A stretch of 64,000 nucleotides of DNA from Ceratothoa steindachneri (taxonomy: Eukaryota; Arthropoda; Malacostraca; Isopoda; Cymothoidae), in contig OZ018330.1 of NCBI GenBank assembly GCA_963969495.1, forward strand, positions 71,573,954-71,637,953, read 5' to 3'. Of this stretch, positions 46,055 through 58,337 are shown in pieces; position 1 is the stretch's first letter; each line of letters begins with the position of its first letter. A program made the translations under genes and the position numbers. The notes beneath the pieces are model-generated. The model had not been told where the DNA came from. It worked only from the letters and a program-made list of their open reading frames with translations, and made no database searches.

Positions 46055-46245
46055 TAAAGAATATAATATTTAGTGGTTAATAATAATAATAAAGTTAAAC
46101 GATTAAGCGAATTAATAATAAAACATTTAATAAACAGTGGTCAATATTGAATATTTAGTAGTTAATAATAATAATAGTTCAGTGATTTAGCGAATTAATA
46201 ATAAAAACATTTAATAAACAGTGGTTAATAATGAATATTTAGTAG
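46055..46245. repeat. About 83-bp tandem repeat, 2.3 copies
   Basis: AGTGGTTAATAATAATAATA, CGATT(A)AGCGAATTAATA and AAACATTTAATAAACAGTGG recur with a period of about 83 bp from 46069 on. Non-coding. Confidence 0.8.
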
Positions 46246-46849
46246 CAAGTACAAGGATTTTTTGAATTTTGTACATAAGACAACAATATATTAAGATAAA
46301 TGCAGTTTTTACATATAATTCTCTGTCATGGAAAAATTTCCTGATTGTATAATTTCAACAATTTGACCTCCAGTACGTCCTGGAGAATTCAACTCAATTT
46401 ATTATGAAAGATTAACATAACTTTGTATAAATAACAAAAATATGACCTCCGGTTGTACCTGGAGAACCCATTTCTGTTCATACTGTTACTTATAACTTTC
46501 TCTTCTCCGCTCAACTTTTTTTCCGCACTATTAACTATTTTTGTAACACTAATTTGTACTATTATTTGTTCTCTCAAATACATCATTTTCTTTTTATTCA
46601 GCCTGATTCTGACTCCACCATATTTCATCGGTAAAGGAGGAAAGAATACATAAAGAAGCTCCGAAGATGATCGAATAAGATCGAAAGCTCAGCAATTTAG
46701 TTTGTTTTTTACCAAACCCATTCAATAAAAGAAATATGAGTACAGGGCAAGTGATCCACCATCTACAAGATGGACTAAAAAACACAGAAGAATAGAAAGT
46801 TGGCAAAGGATATTGATTAAGGCGAAATATACCATGGTCTTCAAAAAGT

Positions 46850-46853
<4 letters not shown>
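46246..46853. other. No supported gene
   Basis: AT-rich. A short repeat, TGACCTCC(A/G)GT..GTACCTGGAGAA-like, occurs at 46364-46388 and 46442-46470. Short open frames here are not convincing. Confidence 0.4.

Positions 46854-46887
<34 letters not shown>
46854..46887. repeat. (TA)n microsatellite
   Basis: About 16 TA units beside a Penelope-like terminus. Confidence 0.9.
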
Positions 46888-46892
<5 letters not shown>

Positions 46893-47052
46893 CAGAACAA
46901 TTGTTAAATCCAATGACAGATTCCAAATATGTAAATAAAACCACTGTGGAGGAGCGTACTAGTTTATTATTTCGAGACCAGTTTCGGCATGGAGTTTGTC
47001 ATGCCAGTCTCAGTCGAACACTAAGAATACATGCAGTCCAACTAAGCGTACA
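46888..47052 (-). mobile_element. Penelope-like terminal remnant with hairpin-GAAAC motif
   Basis: On the minus strand CTGAGACTGGCATGACAAAC then TCCATGCCGAAACTGGTCTC (47013-46972) contains a 6-bp stem GGCATG/CATGCC directly followed by GAAAC. This resembles the hairpin-GAAAC blocks at other Penelope-like ends here. No coding sequence is left. Confidence 0.5.
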
Positions 47053-47072
47053 ATATATATATATATATATAT
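47053..47072. repeat. Short (TA)n tract
   Basis: About 10 TA units touching the left terminal repeat of the Tc1-like element. Confidence 0.85.
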
Positions 47073-48522
47073 AGTAACGGCTATAATGTTCCGACACGTA
47101 TATCTCCATCATAAAACTTACAGTAGCTTCAAACCAAATAATGGTAAGTAATTCATGATAAATTACATATATAAGCTAAATATGGCTAAAGGTTGTACAT
47201 ATTAGGATGATAAAACTTCAAGTTACGTGCAAAAAAGTATTTTTATTTTTCAAAGTTATGGTGTTCAAAATGATCCGGCAGCGTAATTCTAGTTCATGCT
47301 AGTAACTTACTTGCATGAGTTGCTAGCACTTTAAGTTATTACTTTGTCAAGTTTCGAACAGCAAATCTGCCTAGGTAATCCACTGCAGCTGCTCAAATCC
47401 AGGAGCTAATTGTTAAGATACGTCAAGAGAATCATCTCCCCATCAGAGGGATTGCTGAAACGATTAAACGCTTCAAAAATGTCCTACATATTTTTACATC
47501 ACGTTACGATATGACAGGCTCATGTATCAAAAAAAGATGACTAAGCTATCGTCCGTACCTCAAAAAAAGACCAATACATGACAGCAGCCATAATTTCTAT
47601 AAAAGTAAATGAAACTATGGGCATTAGTGTGTCCAGGAAAACAATATCATGCCGCCTGATGGAACGATCTTTAACATCTCGCACACCAGCAGTCAAGCTA
47701 CTAATCAGCTCTAAGAACACGAAAGCTTTGCCACGAAGCACCTTCTATGGACAGGTGACCAATGGTCCAAATTATACTTAAGCGATGAATTGAAGTACAA
47801 TTTGTTTCCTTCAGATGGCAGGAGGTTTCTTCGTCGAAGACTTGGCCAAAGATTATCCGTGAACTGCGTGAAGAGCAGCGTCAAGGTGGTTGATGAAGCA
47901 TTATGGTGCTGGGCATAACTTGGGCAGAGCAGAGTGAATGCTCAAGTGTATAAAGAACTTCTGCAAGCAAATGCCCAACCTGATATTTTATGCTGAATAA
48001 TGCACCTTGTCACACAGCAAAGTTGGTATATAATTTCTTGGATCAGGATGAATTAAGTGTCATGGACTGATCTGCTCAGAACACGGACCTCAATCTGAAT
48101 GAGAATTGTGGAAAACGCTAAGAGAAACCCAAGCATCGTCGAAGAATTTGGGGAAACATTAGAAGAGGAATGGAGAAAAATAATAGGCTCATGTGGCAGA
48201 AGATATCCGTGCGTAATTGATAACAACCGAAAATTATTTGTTGAGTAACTTATATCATTGTACCTTCTCTACGTCTGCCTCTTGTGTTATATGTCCGGAT
48301 CATATTTTGACCTCCATATATTTTGAATAAAAATTCTCTTTTGCACTTAACTTGCAGTTTGATCCATCCTAATATGTATGATTTATACGTACAACTTTAG
48401 CCATACTTTGTTTATATCTGTAATTTAGCATGCATTATGCATTTACTTACCATTATTTGGTTTGAAGCTACTGTAAGTTTTGTGATGGAGATATAAGTGT
48501 CCGAATCATTATGGCCGCTATT
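47073..48522 (+). mobile_element. Tc1-like transposon with about 200-bp terminal inverted repeats
   Basis: Left repeat 47073-47290 and right repeat about 48270-48522 share ATATCTCCATCA.AAAACTTA, CAGTAGCTTCAAACCAAATA, ATGGTAAGTAA, TATGGCTAAAG.TTGTAC, CATATTAGGATG and ATGATCCGG. The transposase between them is decayed: VKIRQENHLPIRGIAETIKR (47421, HTH), WSKLYLSDELKYNLFPSDGR (47765, first Asp) and RRFLRRRLGQRLS, with many frame changes after that. The usual DNAPCH and PDLNPIE blocks are only faintly visible near 48000-48110. Length 1.45 kb. Long terminal repeats define the IR/DR type of Tc1 elements. Confidence 0.8.
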
Positions 48523-49080
48523 ATTTATGACCGTTGCTTTATGAACTCCTTGTAAAAGATTTGGCGAGGCAACCATCAGTGTCTTCGATTAACCAATTTG
48601 TTCTCTTATTGAACCTTTTCCTGAATTAATTATGAAATTGAAGTCTGGGGTACACTGAAGGGACGGGGGTTTACGACAACAATCCGCGCAATGCGGCTTC
48701 GTTACAACGCAGAAGCCCAATTATCCAAATGCGTCGTATTATAAGTTTTGAAAGCTCCGTTTCTTATTTTTTGTCAAAATGAAGGACAACATTTCTTACT
48801 CCGCTTGTGGGTGCTATTCTCAATCTCATACCTAACTTACGTTTATAATCTTTTTTATCTATTCTCTCTATCTACCTTAGGATTTTCCTCTTACTTATTG
48901 ATAAATTAAGTAGTGTAGATATTTCTTTGCCATAAGTACTTTTATTGACCTTATCTCTCAAACTAATAAAACTGTGTTTTGTAATAATGGCAAATTTTAT
49001 CGTCTAAAAATCATTTTGCAAAATTTTGTTTAGCCGTGTGAAATTATTTATTGCATGTCCTCTCTAATCCATGTATGGTG
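48523..49080. other. No supported gene
   Basis: AT-rich spacer between the Tc1 element and a Penelope-like element. It may include degraded 5' sequence of the latter, but no domain is visible. Confidence 0.35.
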
Positions 49081-50530
49081 TTTTTGAAGAACTAGATTCA
49101 TCTCAACCATCTTTGATTTTCCCATTGTTTGGTTTAGATACATAAAGCTGGTTTTCCTTTAAGCCCCATTCTGGCCTCCTACAATTCACCTAATTACGAC
49201 CTAGCTACATTTTTAGTTCCCCTTCTTTCTGAATTAACCCGAAATGATCGATTATACTGTGGATAATTCTCAACAATTTGTAGATGCACTCAAGCCACTC
49301 CGTTTCCATTGTTACGTGGTCAGTTATGACGTTTCCTCTCTTTTATCAACATTCCATTTACTCAAGCCATAGACATAATTTTAAATAAACTGTTTCCTTC
49401 CCCTGATACCTTGCATCATGGATTCTCTTGATCTGCATTTAAAAATCTGGAATTAGCTGTTCACAATTCCTTTTTCACTTTTAATAAAAAAAATATACAA
49501 ACAAGTTGATGGTATGGTTATGGGTTCACCACTTGGACCAGCCTTCACCAACATTTTCGTGTGCCATTTGGAAACACAATTTGTATATAATTGTCCCATA
49601 GAATTTAGACCTAATTTTTTATAAACGATACATCGATGAACCTTTCACATTATTCAATAATGTTCAATCTGAACTTTTTAAGAACTTTATAAACTCGTAT
49701 CACTCTTAACATTTCGTTTACCATGGAACCAGAAACAAATTTATCGTTTTTGTTTTGGATGTTAAATAGAAAATAAAACCACGGTTACTTTGTAGTTCTG
49801 TCTTCCGAAAGCCAACGTTTACTAACCTTGATCTAACTTTTATAGCTTTTGTACATTTCAATTTAAAGTTAATATTTATAAAACCTTAATCCACCGCGGC
49901 TTCAACATCCGTTCTAAATGGATCCTATTCAATCTGGAAAAGGAAAAACTTTGAACATCTTTATAAATTAAATAACTACCCGCACCATATATTCATGCGT
50001 TGCATTAGGGATTTTTAAATAATATGTTTAATCCTATGCAAAGTTTTAATGTTGTCCGCAAGAAATTGTATATCTCCTTTCCCTTTTGGGGATACCAGAC
50101 TAGTACTTTTAGGAAAGAATTATTAAATATTTTGAAAAGATTCTATCCACATTTTAATCTAACGCCGATCTTTGTTAACCCCTCAAAAATTGGCTCCTTA
50201 TTCACTGTAAGAGACTCCACTCATGCCATCATGCGTTCCAGAGTAGTGTATAAATATACTTGTCCCAAATGTTCTTTTGGGACGTACATTGGATGTACGG
50301 AACGCCTTCTCATCGATGCTCACCGGGGAATCAGTTACAAGACAGGAATTGATCTGTCTGTAAAAGAAAATTCTGTTATCTGATCCCATTCCGATTCGTG
50401 TAAAATCCGTATATATTATAATCATTTTAAAATACTTTCTTCATCAAAGTTCAAATCTGACCTTCTCAAAATGGAGTCCTTATTAATTAAATACAATCAG
50501 CCTCAATTAAATAAAGACTAGTTCCACACC
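49081..50530 (+). pseudogene. Penelope-like element with RT and GIY-YIG, broken
   Basis: RT blocks are spread over frames: DALKPLRFHCYVVSYDVSSL (49285), then VDGMVMGSPLGPAFTNIFVC (49505), and a damaged YIDD region near 49625. The best frame (50024-50383) holds TSTFRKELLNILKRFYPHFN, IFVNPSKIGSLFTVRDS and the endonuclease start SRVVYKYTCPKCSFGTYIGC then TERLLIDAHRGISYKTG. After a stop it ends with SDLLKMESLLIKYNQPQLNK. The CPKC..TYIGCT type differs from the other copies here, so this is at least a third Penelope-like lineage. It is inactive. Confidence 0.85.
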
Positions 50531-50810
50531 ATTATACATTGCTTAATTTAAAATAAAGACGATCTCTTATTTAATTAGTTGTCAATAATTAATTACCTCT
50601 AAAATAACTAACTAGCTAACACTATATCCTTTCTACCAACCAATTACATAGAATTAAAAAAACTAACCATCATTAAATCAAAGCTTTCCTAGTTACAAAC
50701 TTTTAAATTTCAATCAATCAGCTCACAGCTTTCTTCGAATCAGGTAACCCCCTAAGGGGTACCCTCATCTTCCTCACATCCCTTTTCTCTCTCCTTTCAG
50801 TCTATCAATT
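50531..50810. other. No supported gene
   Basis: AT-rich DNA between the Penelope-like element and the GC-rich 5' end of the I-clade LINE. No features seen. Confidence 0.4.
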
Positions 50811-52980
50811 TTACGCCGAGCCTAAGGTGGAGCCGCCATGCTGATTGGCTGCCAGGCCACTAGATGGGGGGAGTGTCCTCAGATGGCGGCAACTGGCTTT
50901 GTCAGCCCCAGCCCCGAAATCACCCCTCACAACGCGGGTTACTGCCTGGGGGGATAAGCGTATGCATCCCGTGCTACAAAAAGGGTCAGAATGCACAATG
51001 ATGAGAAATTAAAAAGTACTCTTCCTCTACCTTCCCATCTACCACCATCGGAGCCGCTTTCGGACAGCTCCACTGCAAAAAAGGAGGTTTACTTCCCTCT
51101 ACTTTCTCAGGGGACCCTCCAAATTTCTTTTACCGGACAGGAGGCTTACTCCCCTCCCATGCCTACGGGTGCCTTGTAACTATGGCACCAATGACCCTCA
51201 GTCGGTAGATGGGGCACAAAGTCAAGGTGATCAGGCAGTCGGCGCAACGGAATCCTTCTTGATGAGAAAAGACTGCCTGGTAGTTTGGTACACGGTGCAA
51301 TTTGACGTTAAAGGAATGATTCTTGCAAGAGGTTCGATTTTGGAAGAAGTGGCGGTGACCCTCAGTGATCACAGCAATTCAACGTAATTTGCTTGCCCGT
51401 CTTCGAAACCCCGTTACCAGGCAGTGGCGGATAGCAAAAGGAGCGTTATGGCTTAGCTTTATTCAAAGTATAAGATTTGCTCAGAATGACTCTGATCTAA
51501 AGTTTACAAGTTTTTTTTATATAAGAGTTGGGGATCACCTTCAAAGGGGTTTACCAATAGGATACTACTTGGGGGGAGCTATGGGCTAGTTTAATGAAAG
51601 TCTTTCAATCTTATATTACGCGTGAGGTGTTTTCACAGGTTTTTACGTGGGTTTACCAATTACTAACAGGTCATTTTCCAAAACTGACTGTTTATTTCTA
51701 CGTTCACGACCAGATGGCGGGAATACACTTTTCCTAACCTATCTTAAAAAGGGGTTGGCACCGGAAACGTATGACCTCAAGCAAAAAGGTTTTTGACTGT
51801 ATGACAGATTCCTAAGATTTTTTTTAGAACTATTTAAGAAGAGGCAGTTTTTGCAGCATTTCCTTCGTTTTGATGCTTGCACGGCATGATTTCTGATGTG
51901 ATATCATTGAGAATTCGGGAAAATGAAATACAGGGTTAGGTCAACATATGAGTTAGTCGGATACAAAGAACAGTTGAGCTTAAATTTGAAAAAAAACTTT
52001 ATTAAACTTCTAAGCGTTTAGTTCGTATCTATTTGCCTATCTATTATCTATCGATCTATCTATCTAATACATGCAAATGTATGTTTCCTTAGTATGAAAG
52101 TGAGAGTCTGGCTCCCGTTTTATCTAACTATGCTATATTTACTTTGTTGTTAAGGCACTTGCTCTCTTACTAGCGGGAGTCACCCCTTTACTTTCCAAGG
52201 GAACTGCTGAGAAAGGACGCAGGCGGCCCAAAATTGACTGCTCCCGGTGGGAGCGCCTTGATAGGGCCAACTTCATTAATGGGGCAAGGAATGGCAGGGT
52301 TCGTCAATTAGTGCCAAGTAAAGTCCTGCCATCGTGCGTGCAGTCTAAAAGGGGTCACTGTACGTACCCCCTTGGCTCTGCGACCGGTGCCAGTTCGCCG
52401 GCCGAAGACGATATGAATGGTTCCTCCAATGGGATCCGTGATGTCTTAGGAAGGGGGGGGGGCGACAACGGAGGCCCACCAAAAGATGGACATAGTTCCT
52501 GAGCTAACCAAGCCCCAGACAGTAGAATCTTCCATGGGGTCAAACCCGGGCTCGGTGAAAAGAACAGAACCCGAGTCCGCCCTTGTTCAAACTTCTCCTC
52601 AGACGGCGCGGGCCTTCTAGGATCCACAAGAAGAGTAGAGGACTCTTACCCTGGCTGGTTCCCCTGTGAAAGCCAAGGCCTTCTCCATTTCAGAGAAGGA
52701 TCTGGCTGAGGCCGGTCTATCTGGCCTATGGGCAACTACCGTCAGAGGAGAGAAGCGGGTTCATTCCCTACCCTCCACTCCAAAAAGAAAAGGAACAGGA
52801 AGACGAAAAAGATAAAGAAACTCGGGGCTCCTCTCCTGCGGGATCCACGGGGACGAACGGGTATGCTGCCTTTTTGGTAAGCGACAAAGCCAAGATCGGC
52901 ACGTCTGGCTCCCCCGGGTGGGGCGTCCCAGACTAAGAGCAAAAGTGCGAAGAGCGGATCCTCAATTACGTCGGGGACCC
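50811..52980 (+). mobile_element. I-clade LINE copy, 5' region
   Basis: GC-rich sequence homologous to the 5' region of the minus-strand copy at 21.2-22.0 kb; the ACCGGACAGGAGGCTTACTC block near 51133 is the clearest match. It seems to be interrupted at about 51176-52150 by unrelated DNA, after which homology resumes with GGAGTCACCCCTTTA. No single ORF1 start is certain. Confidence 0.6.
51176..52150. other. Unassigned DNA inside the I-clade 5' region
   Basis: This stretch has no counterpart in the minus-strand I-clade copy and is less GC-rich. It includes a (TATC)-like tract at 52026-52068. No terminal repeats, domains or target duplication could be recognised. Confidence 0.4.
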
Positions 52981-53866
52981 TCATTCAGAAGCTACCTGGC
53001 GTTTTCGAGCCCAATGGCTTCAAACGCTCCCTCGTTATTCGCTCCACTGATGGCAGCATGTTGGCTAAGGGCAACATGATCCATCAGAAGATAGCTTTAG
53101 CTAGCATGATTAGTAGATTGCCGAAGGTGACCCGTTTCTCGGAAGGTAGCCTTCTGGCGAATGCGGCGAATCCCTCCGAGGCGGCCACGATTAATGCCAT
53201 TCGGACACGTGATGGCACGCCGGTAAGCGTTACGCTGGAGTCTACCATGAACTTTGTGAAAGGAGTAGTTCATCCGAGGAAACTCGTTGATTACTCCATA
53301 GACGACATCACCTTAGACCAGGTCGACCATGGGGCGGTCAAGGTCGAGCGTATGATGAGAAAACAGGGAGGGGCATCAAGATCACTCATACACTCCTTGT
53401 CAAATTAGACTGTGACAAGCTCGCTGAATCGGTGCGTGCCGGTTGGTGCCGCTACTGCGTATGGGCATTCGTGCCACTGCCGCGGAGGTGCTACTACTGT
53501 CACCGCTTCGGCCATACTATTTGCTGCTGTAGACGCGCAAAATCGGGGTCACTCGAAGTCTGTGTAAGTTGCTTCAAGGCCGCATACGATAAGTCCAACT
53601 CGTGTGTGGCCAAGTGGGTCAATGGCGGAGAGCCGCACCCTGCTTCTTCGAAGAAATGTGGTCCATATCTCCTTGAGAAGGAAAGCAGGGCCGTTCAAGC
53701 CCAGGATCGTCTCCCATTTCAAGAGGCTAAGGACTTGGTCCAGGCTCGCTCGAGTCTGCCTGGGACGTCTTATGCATCAATGTTAAGAAACACACCGTCT
53801 AGGCTTACGAGCACATTCGGAACCCTTCTGCGGGTTCTATCCAGCACGGGCACTCTGCTGGTATAG
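52981..53866 (+). pseudogene. I-clade LINE ORF1 (Gag-like) with zinc knuckles
   Basis: The frame 53058-53408 reads MLAKGNMIHQKIALASMISR, SLLANAANPSEAATINAIRT and DGTPVSVTLESTMNFVKGVV. After a frameshift near 53408 the second frame (53432-53866) has CYYCHRFGHTICCCRR and CVSCFKAAYDKSNSC, then SSKKCGPYLLEKESRAVQAQ and TSYASMLRNTPS. These are the RNA-binding knuckles and the conserved tail also found in the minus-strand copy. The protein accompanies the RNA as a ribonucleoprotein. One clear frameshift and a later frame loss make it inactive. Confidence 0.8.
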
Positions 53867-54690
53867 CTGGCGCCATAAAAGGTTCACCACCATCACAGTC
53901 TAAAACCAGGATTCACCCTCCTTCTCCCAGCGTAACCGTTTCCGGTAAGGCGAGACGGCCGCGCCTCCACCGAGTCGTTAGACTCACATGAGGCAACATC
54001 CCTGAAGTTGGTCATGAAAAAATCTCCCGGGGTTCCTAAAGCTGCACTCCAAAAGGAGGACAGCACTAAAGGAGCTTCGGCTCCATCGCCCGTACCCAGT
54101 GGTAGGCTGCGTTGGACGGTGGGTCCTCCGAGGGAGGTACTCCCGCCTCCCAAGCAGCCCCGCCGCCTAAGGTTTCGAGACGGAAGAAGGAAAAGACACG
54201 CATGGCGAGCCCAACCTTCCCTGATAAGTCCTCGAAGGTTACAGCGTTGTCATCGCATCTCCTCCTAGATAGGCCTGGAAGACACATTCCTTAATGGAAT
54301 TGCTGCAGACTCTGAGCCAACTGGGAGGAGCTTCAGAGGCTCGTCTCTTCCCGTTACCCTTTAGCTATCTTTTTACAGACCATGCTAGGTGCATGCCCCC
54401 TCCCCATCCCCCCGGGGTATAATAGTTTTGCAACCACACCAACACGGGATGCGATCTAGGCAGGAGGATGCGCGACTTACCCCCGGCATGATGTCTCCGT
54501 TCTTCCTTTCTCTTTAGATACTTCCTCTCAGGCAGTAGCTCTGCAGCTGCATCTTGATAGAAGGTATACTGTTATTTCCGCGTTCATTCCACCGTCAGCC
54601 GATTTCGACGCGGGAGAATTCCGTTGCATTGTGGCACGTTTTCCGAGGCCCTTTCTCCTGCTCGTCATTGTGATCCGACCATGTAAGGTA
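53867..54690 (+). pseudogene. I-clade LINE ORF2, start of endonuclease only
   Basis: After an ORF1-ORF2 linker, the endonuclease start is seen as LNGIAADSEPTGRSFR-like sequence near 54290 (matching LQWNCCRLGPTGRSC of the minus copy), and again as YTVISAFIPPSADFDAGEFR near 54565, matching YCYFAYILPSTNFDAGELRR. Homology ends near 54680, so this copy lacks the RT. Confidence 0.7.
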
Positions 54691-54840
54691 ATGTTTCAGT
54701 GTCTATATTTTAGTTTTACCTTTTGTTTGTATCCAATTCTCTATTTTTCCATTTCAATTGTTTAATTTTGTAATATTACGTTTACTTTGTTTGTCCTTAA
54801 TTGATAGTATCTCTTTACAAATATTTTGCTGTTCTTTACT

Positions 54841-56281
<1,441 letters not shown>

Positions 56282-56295
56282 ATATATATATATAA

Positions 56296-56354
<59 letters not shown>
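56282..56354. repeat. (TA)n microsatellite
   Basis: TA tract with two AAATA interruptions, ending at the TA that flanks the mariner at 56355. Confidence 0.95.
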
Positions 56355-56355
<1 letters not shown>

Positions 56356-57656
56356 GAGGGGGAGTCAAAAAGTTCTCAGATAAATGGCATAAAATTTTTA
56401 TTTGTAATAATACTGTAATCATTTTTCTACATAAGCTCCATTAACATCTATACACTTTCTTAATCTATGAATCCAACGGTAAAGACCATCTTTGTAGAAT
56501 TCACGGGGTTGTCTCTGGCACCAAGTAATGACCTGCTTTTTTGCTTCATCTAATGATTGAAACCGGGTTCCTTTTAGGTGTCCCTTTAAATTTGGAAACA
56601 GAAAAAAGTCAGAGGGTGCTAAATCAGGGCTATAAGGGGGATGAGCAAGAGTTTCCCATCGAAATTCCCGTAGCTGAGATCTCACAGCTTTGGACGAATG
56701 TGCAGGGGCATTGTCATGGTGGAACAAGATTTGCTTGTGGAGCTTTCCTCGTCGTTTTTTGGCTATTTAAGTTTTCAACTTCCTTAAAACTCCTTCGTAA
56801 TAGCTGGATGTAACAGTTTTTTGTCCTTCTAAGAAGTCTATTAAAATAATTCCCTCCGAATCCCAAAAAACTGTAGCCATTATCTTCTTAACGGACCTCT
56901 CTGTCTTGAACTTGATAGGCCCTGCTGCCCCCCTTGGGTGCCACTCTTTTGATTGATTTTTACTTTCAGGATCAAACTGATACACCCAAGTTTCATCTCC
57001 CGTTACGAGGCGCTCAAAAAAACTATCCTCGTTTGCTTCAATCTTGGTCAAAATAGCCAAAGAAAGGTTGGCCCTATGATTCAGCTGGTCTTCTCGCAAC
57101 GCTTTTGGGACCCAACGTGCTGAAAGCTTGCTCAGGCCAAGATTTTCAGTTAGAATTCCAAATGCTGAGCCATGAGAGATTTCACATGCATTGGCAACTT
57201 CATCAATAGTAATACGGCGATCTTTATCCACTAGATTCCTCACAAGCTCGACATTTTCTGGGTTAATGGAGGTGGAGGGTCTCCCTTCACGTGGATCATC
57301 TTCAACTTCTTCTCTGCCCCCCTTGAAGCGCTTAATCCAGTCGTAAACTACCGCTCTACATGGCGAAGAGTCACCATAAACCTGTTGTAGAGCGTCAATA
57401 ATCTTAACAGGCTTCCAATCAAGTTTAGTCAGGAATTTAATGTTCGCTCTTATCTCAAAATTTGCCATTTTATGGGTTCAAAAAAGTAACCTTTTTGAAG
57501 CACATCTAATACAAAGAGTCTCGACAAATTGAATGACGAATTTTGTAGGAATTGTTCAGAAAACATGAAAGTCGTGTTTGACCCTGTATTTACTTGTACA
57601 AAATCGAACATTTCAATAATCTGGCATTTGTCTGAGAACTTTTTGACTCACCTACG
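56355..57656 (-). mobile_element. mariner transposon with both ends, one main frameshift
   Basis: The 1302-bp element is flanked by TA (56353-56354 and 57657-57658). The left end CGAGGGGGAGTCAAAAAGTT and the right end read inward, CGTAGGTGAGTCAAAAAGTT, match over about 30 bp, continuing CTCAGA(T/C)AAATG. The transposase starts at ATG 57468: ANFEIRANIKFLTKLDWKPV (HTH), GRPSTSINPENVELVRNLVD, ACEISHGSAFGILTEN (second HTH), SARWVPKAL, RLVTGDETWVYQFDPESKNQ (first Asp). A frameshift near 56775 breaks it after GVLRKLK, and the frame resumes with FHHDNAPAHSS (second Asp) and HPPYSPDLAPSDFFLFPNLK (third Asp), ending VNGAYVEK at 56419. All three catalytic Asp are present. Confidence 0.93.
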
Positions 57657-57658
57657 TA

Positions 57659-58337
57659 TATCAATATATATATAAAGCGAAAGAAAGAGAAAGAGATAGT
57701 CACTGTGACGACTGTGGGTAGAGTTGTTTACCATGATACGAGTATGGTGACGGAAAGTAAAGATTAAAATAAAGATTAAAATAAAAAATCTATTTAGAAA
57801 AAAAGGTTGGTAAAATATTTGAATATACGAAAAAAAATATTAACAGCCATATCTTAATCGAAAATCAAATATCTGAACTAAACCATTTGCAATAATATTA
57901 ATAATATCATCTTGATTTTAGAAAACTGCAACAACATACCAGGTTACTCATTAAGTAAGCAAAAATAAATTTACATTTTTTGTCCTTCTTCCTCCAAAAT
58001 CCTGTTTTAAATATATAGAATTACGGCTAAAATTTTATTTTCTTGCCTTTATGCCTAGAAAATAAGCATGGATCTAAAAAAAAGCCCAGTCCAAGAATAT
58101 ACCTCTTAAATTTGAAAAGTTCCTCATCTGCTGCTTCACATTCTCCATATGATTTCTTATTATTGTGATAACTATTGAAATAATTTCTTATGTATGTATA
58201 TTTCTAATTTTATGTTCCTATCCGAAACGTCGAAAGCATGTATTTTCTGAAAGTAAAGAGGGTTCTAACTGCCAATTTTGATCTTTGGATCCCTTCTGTG
58301 ACGTGCTTCCTTTACCAGGTAAAAGTGACCTTCCCGA
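57659..58337. other. No supported gene
   Basis: AT-rich DNA beyond the mariner. A CCGAAACGTCGAAAGC stretch at 58210 resembles the GAAACG part of Penelope-like ends, but no partner sequence is visible. Confidence 0.4.
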
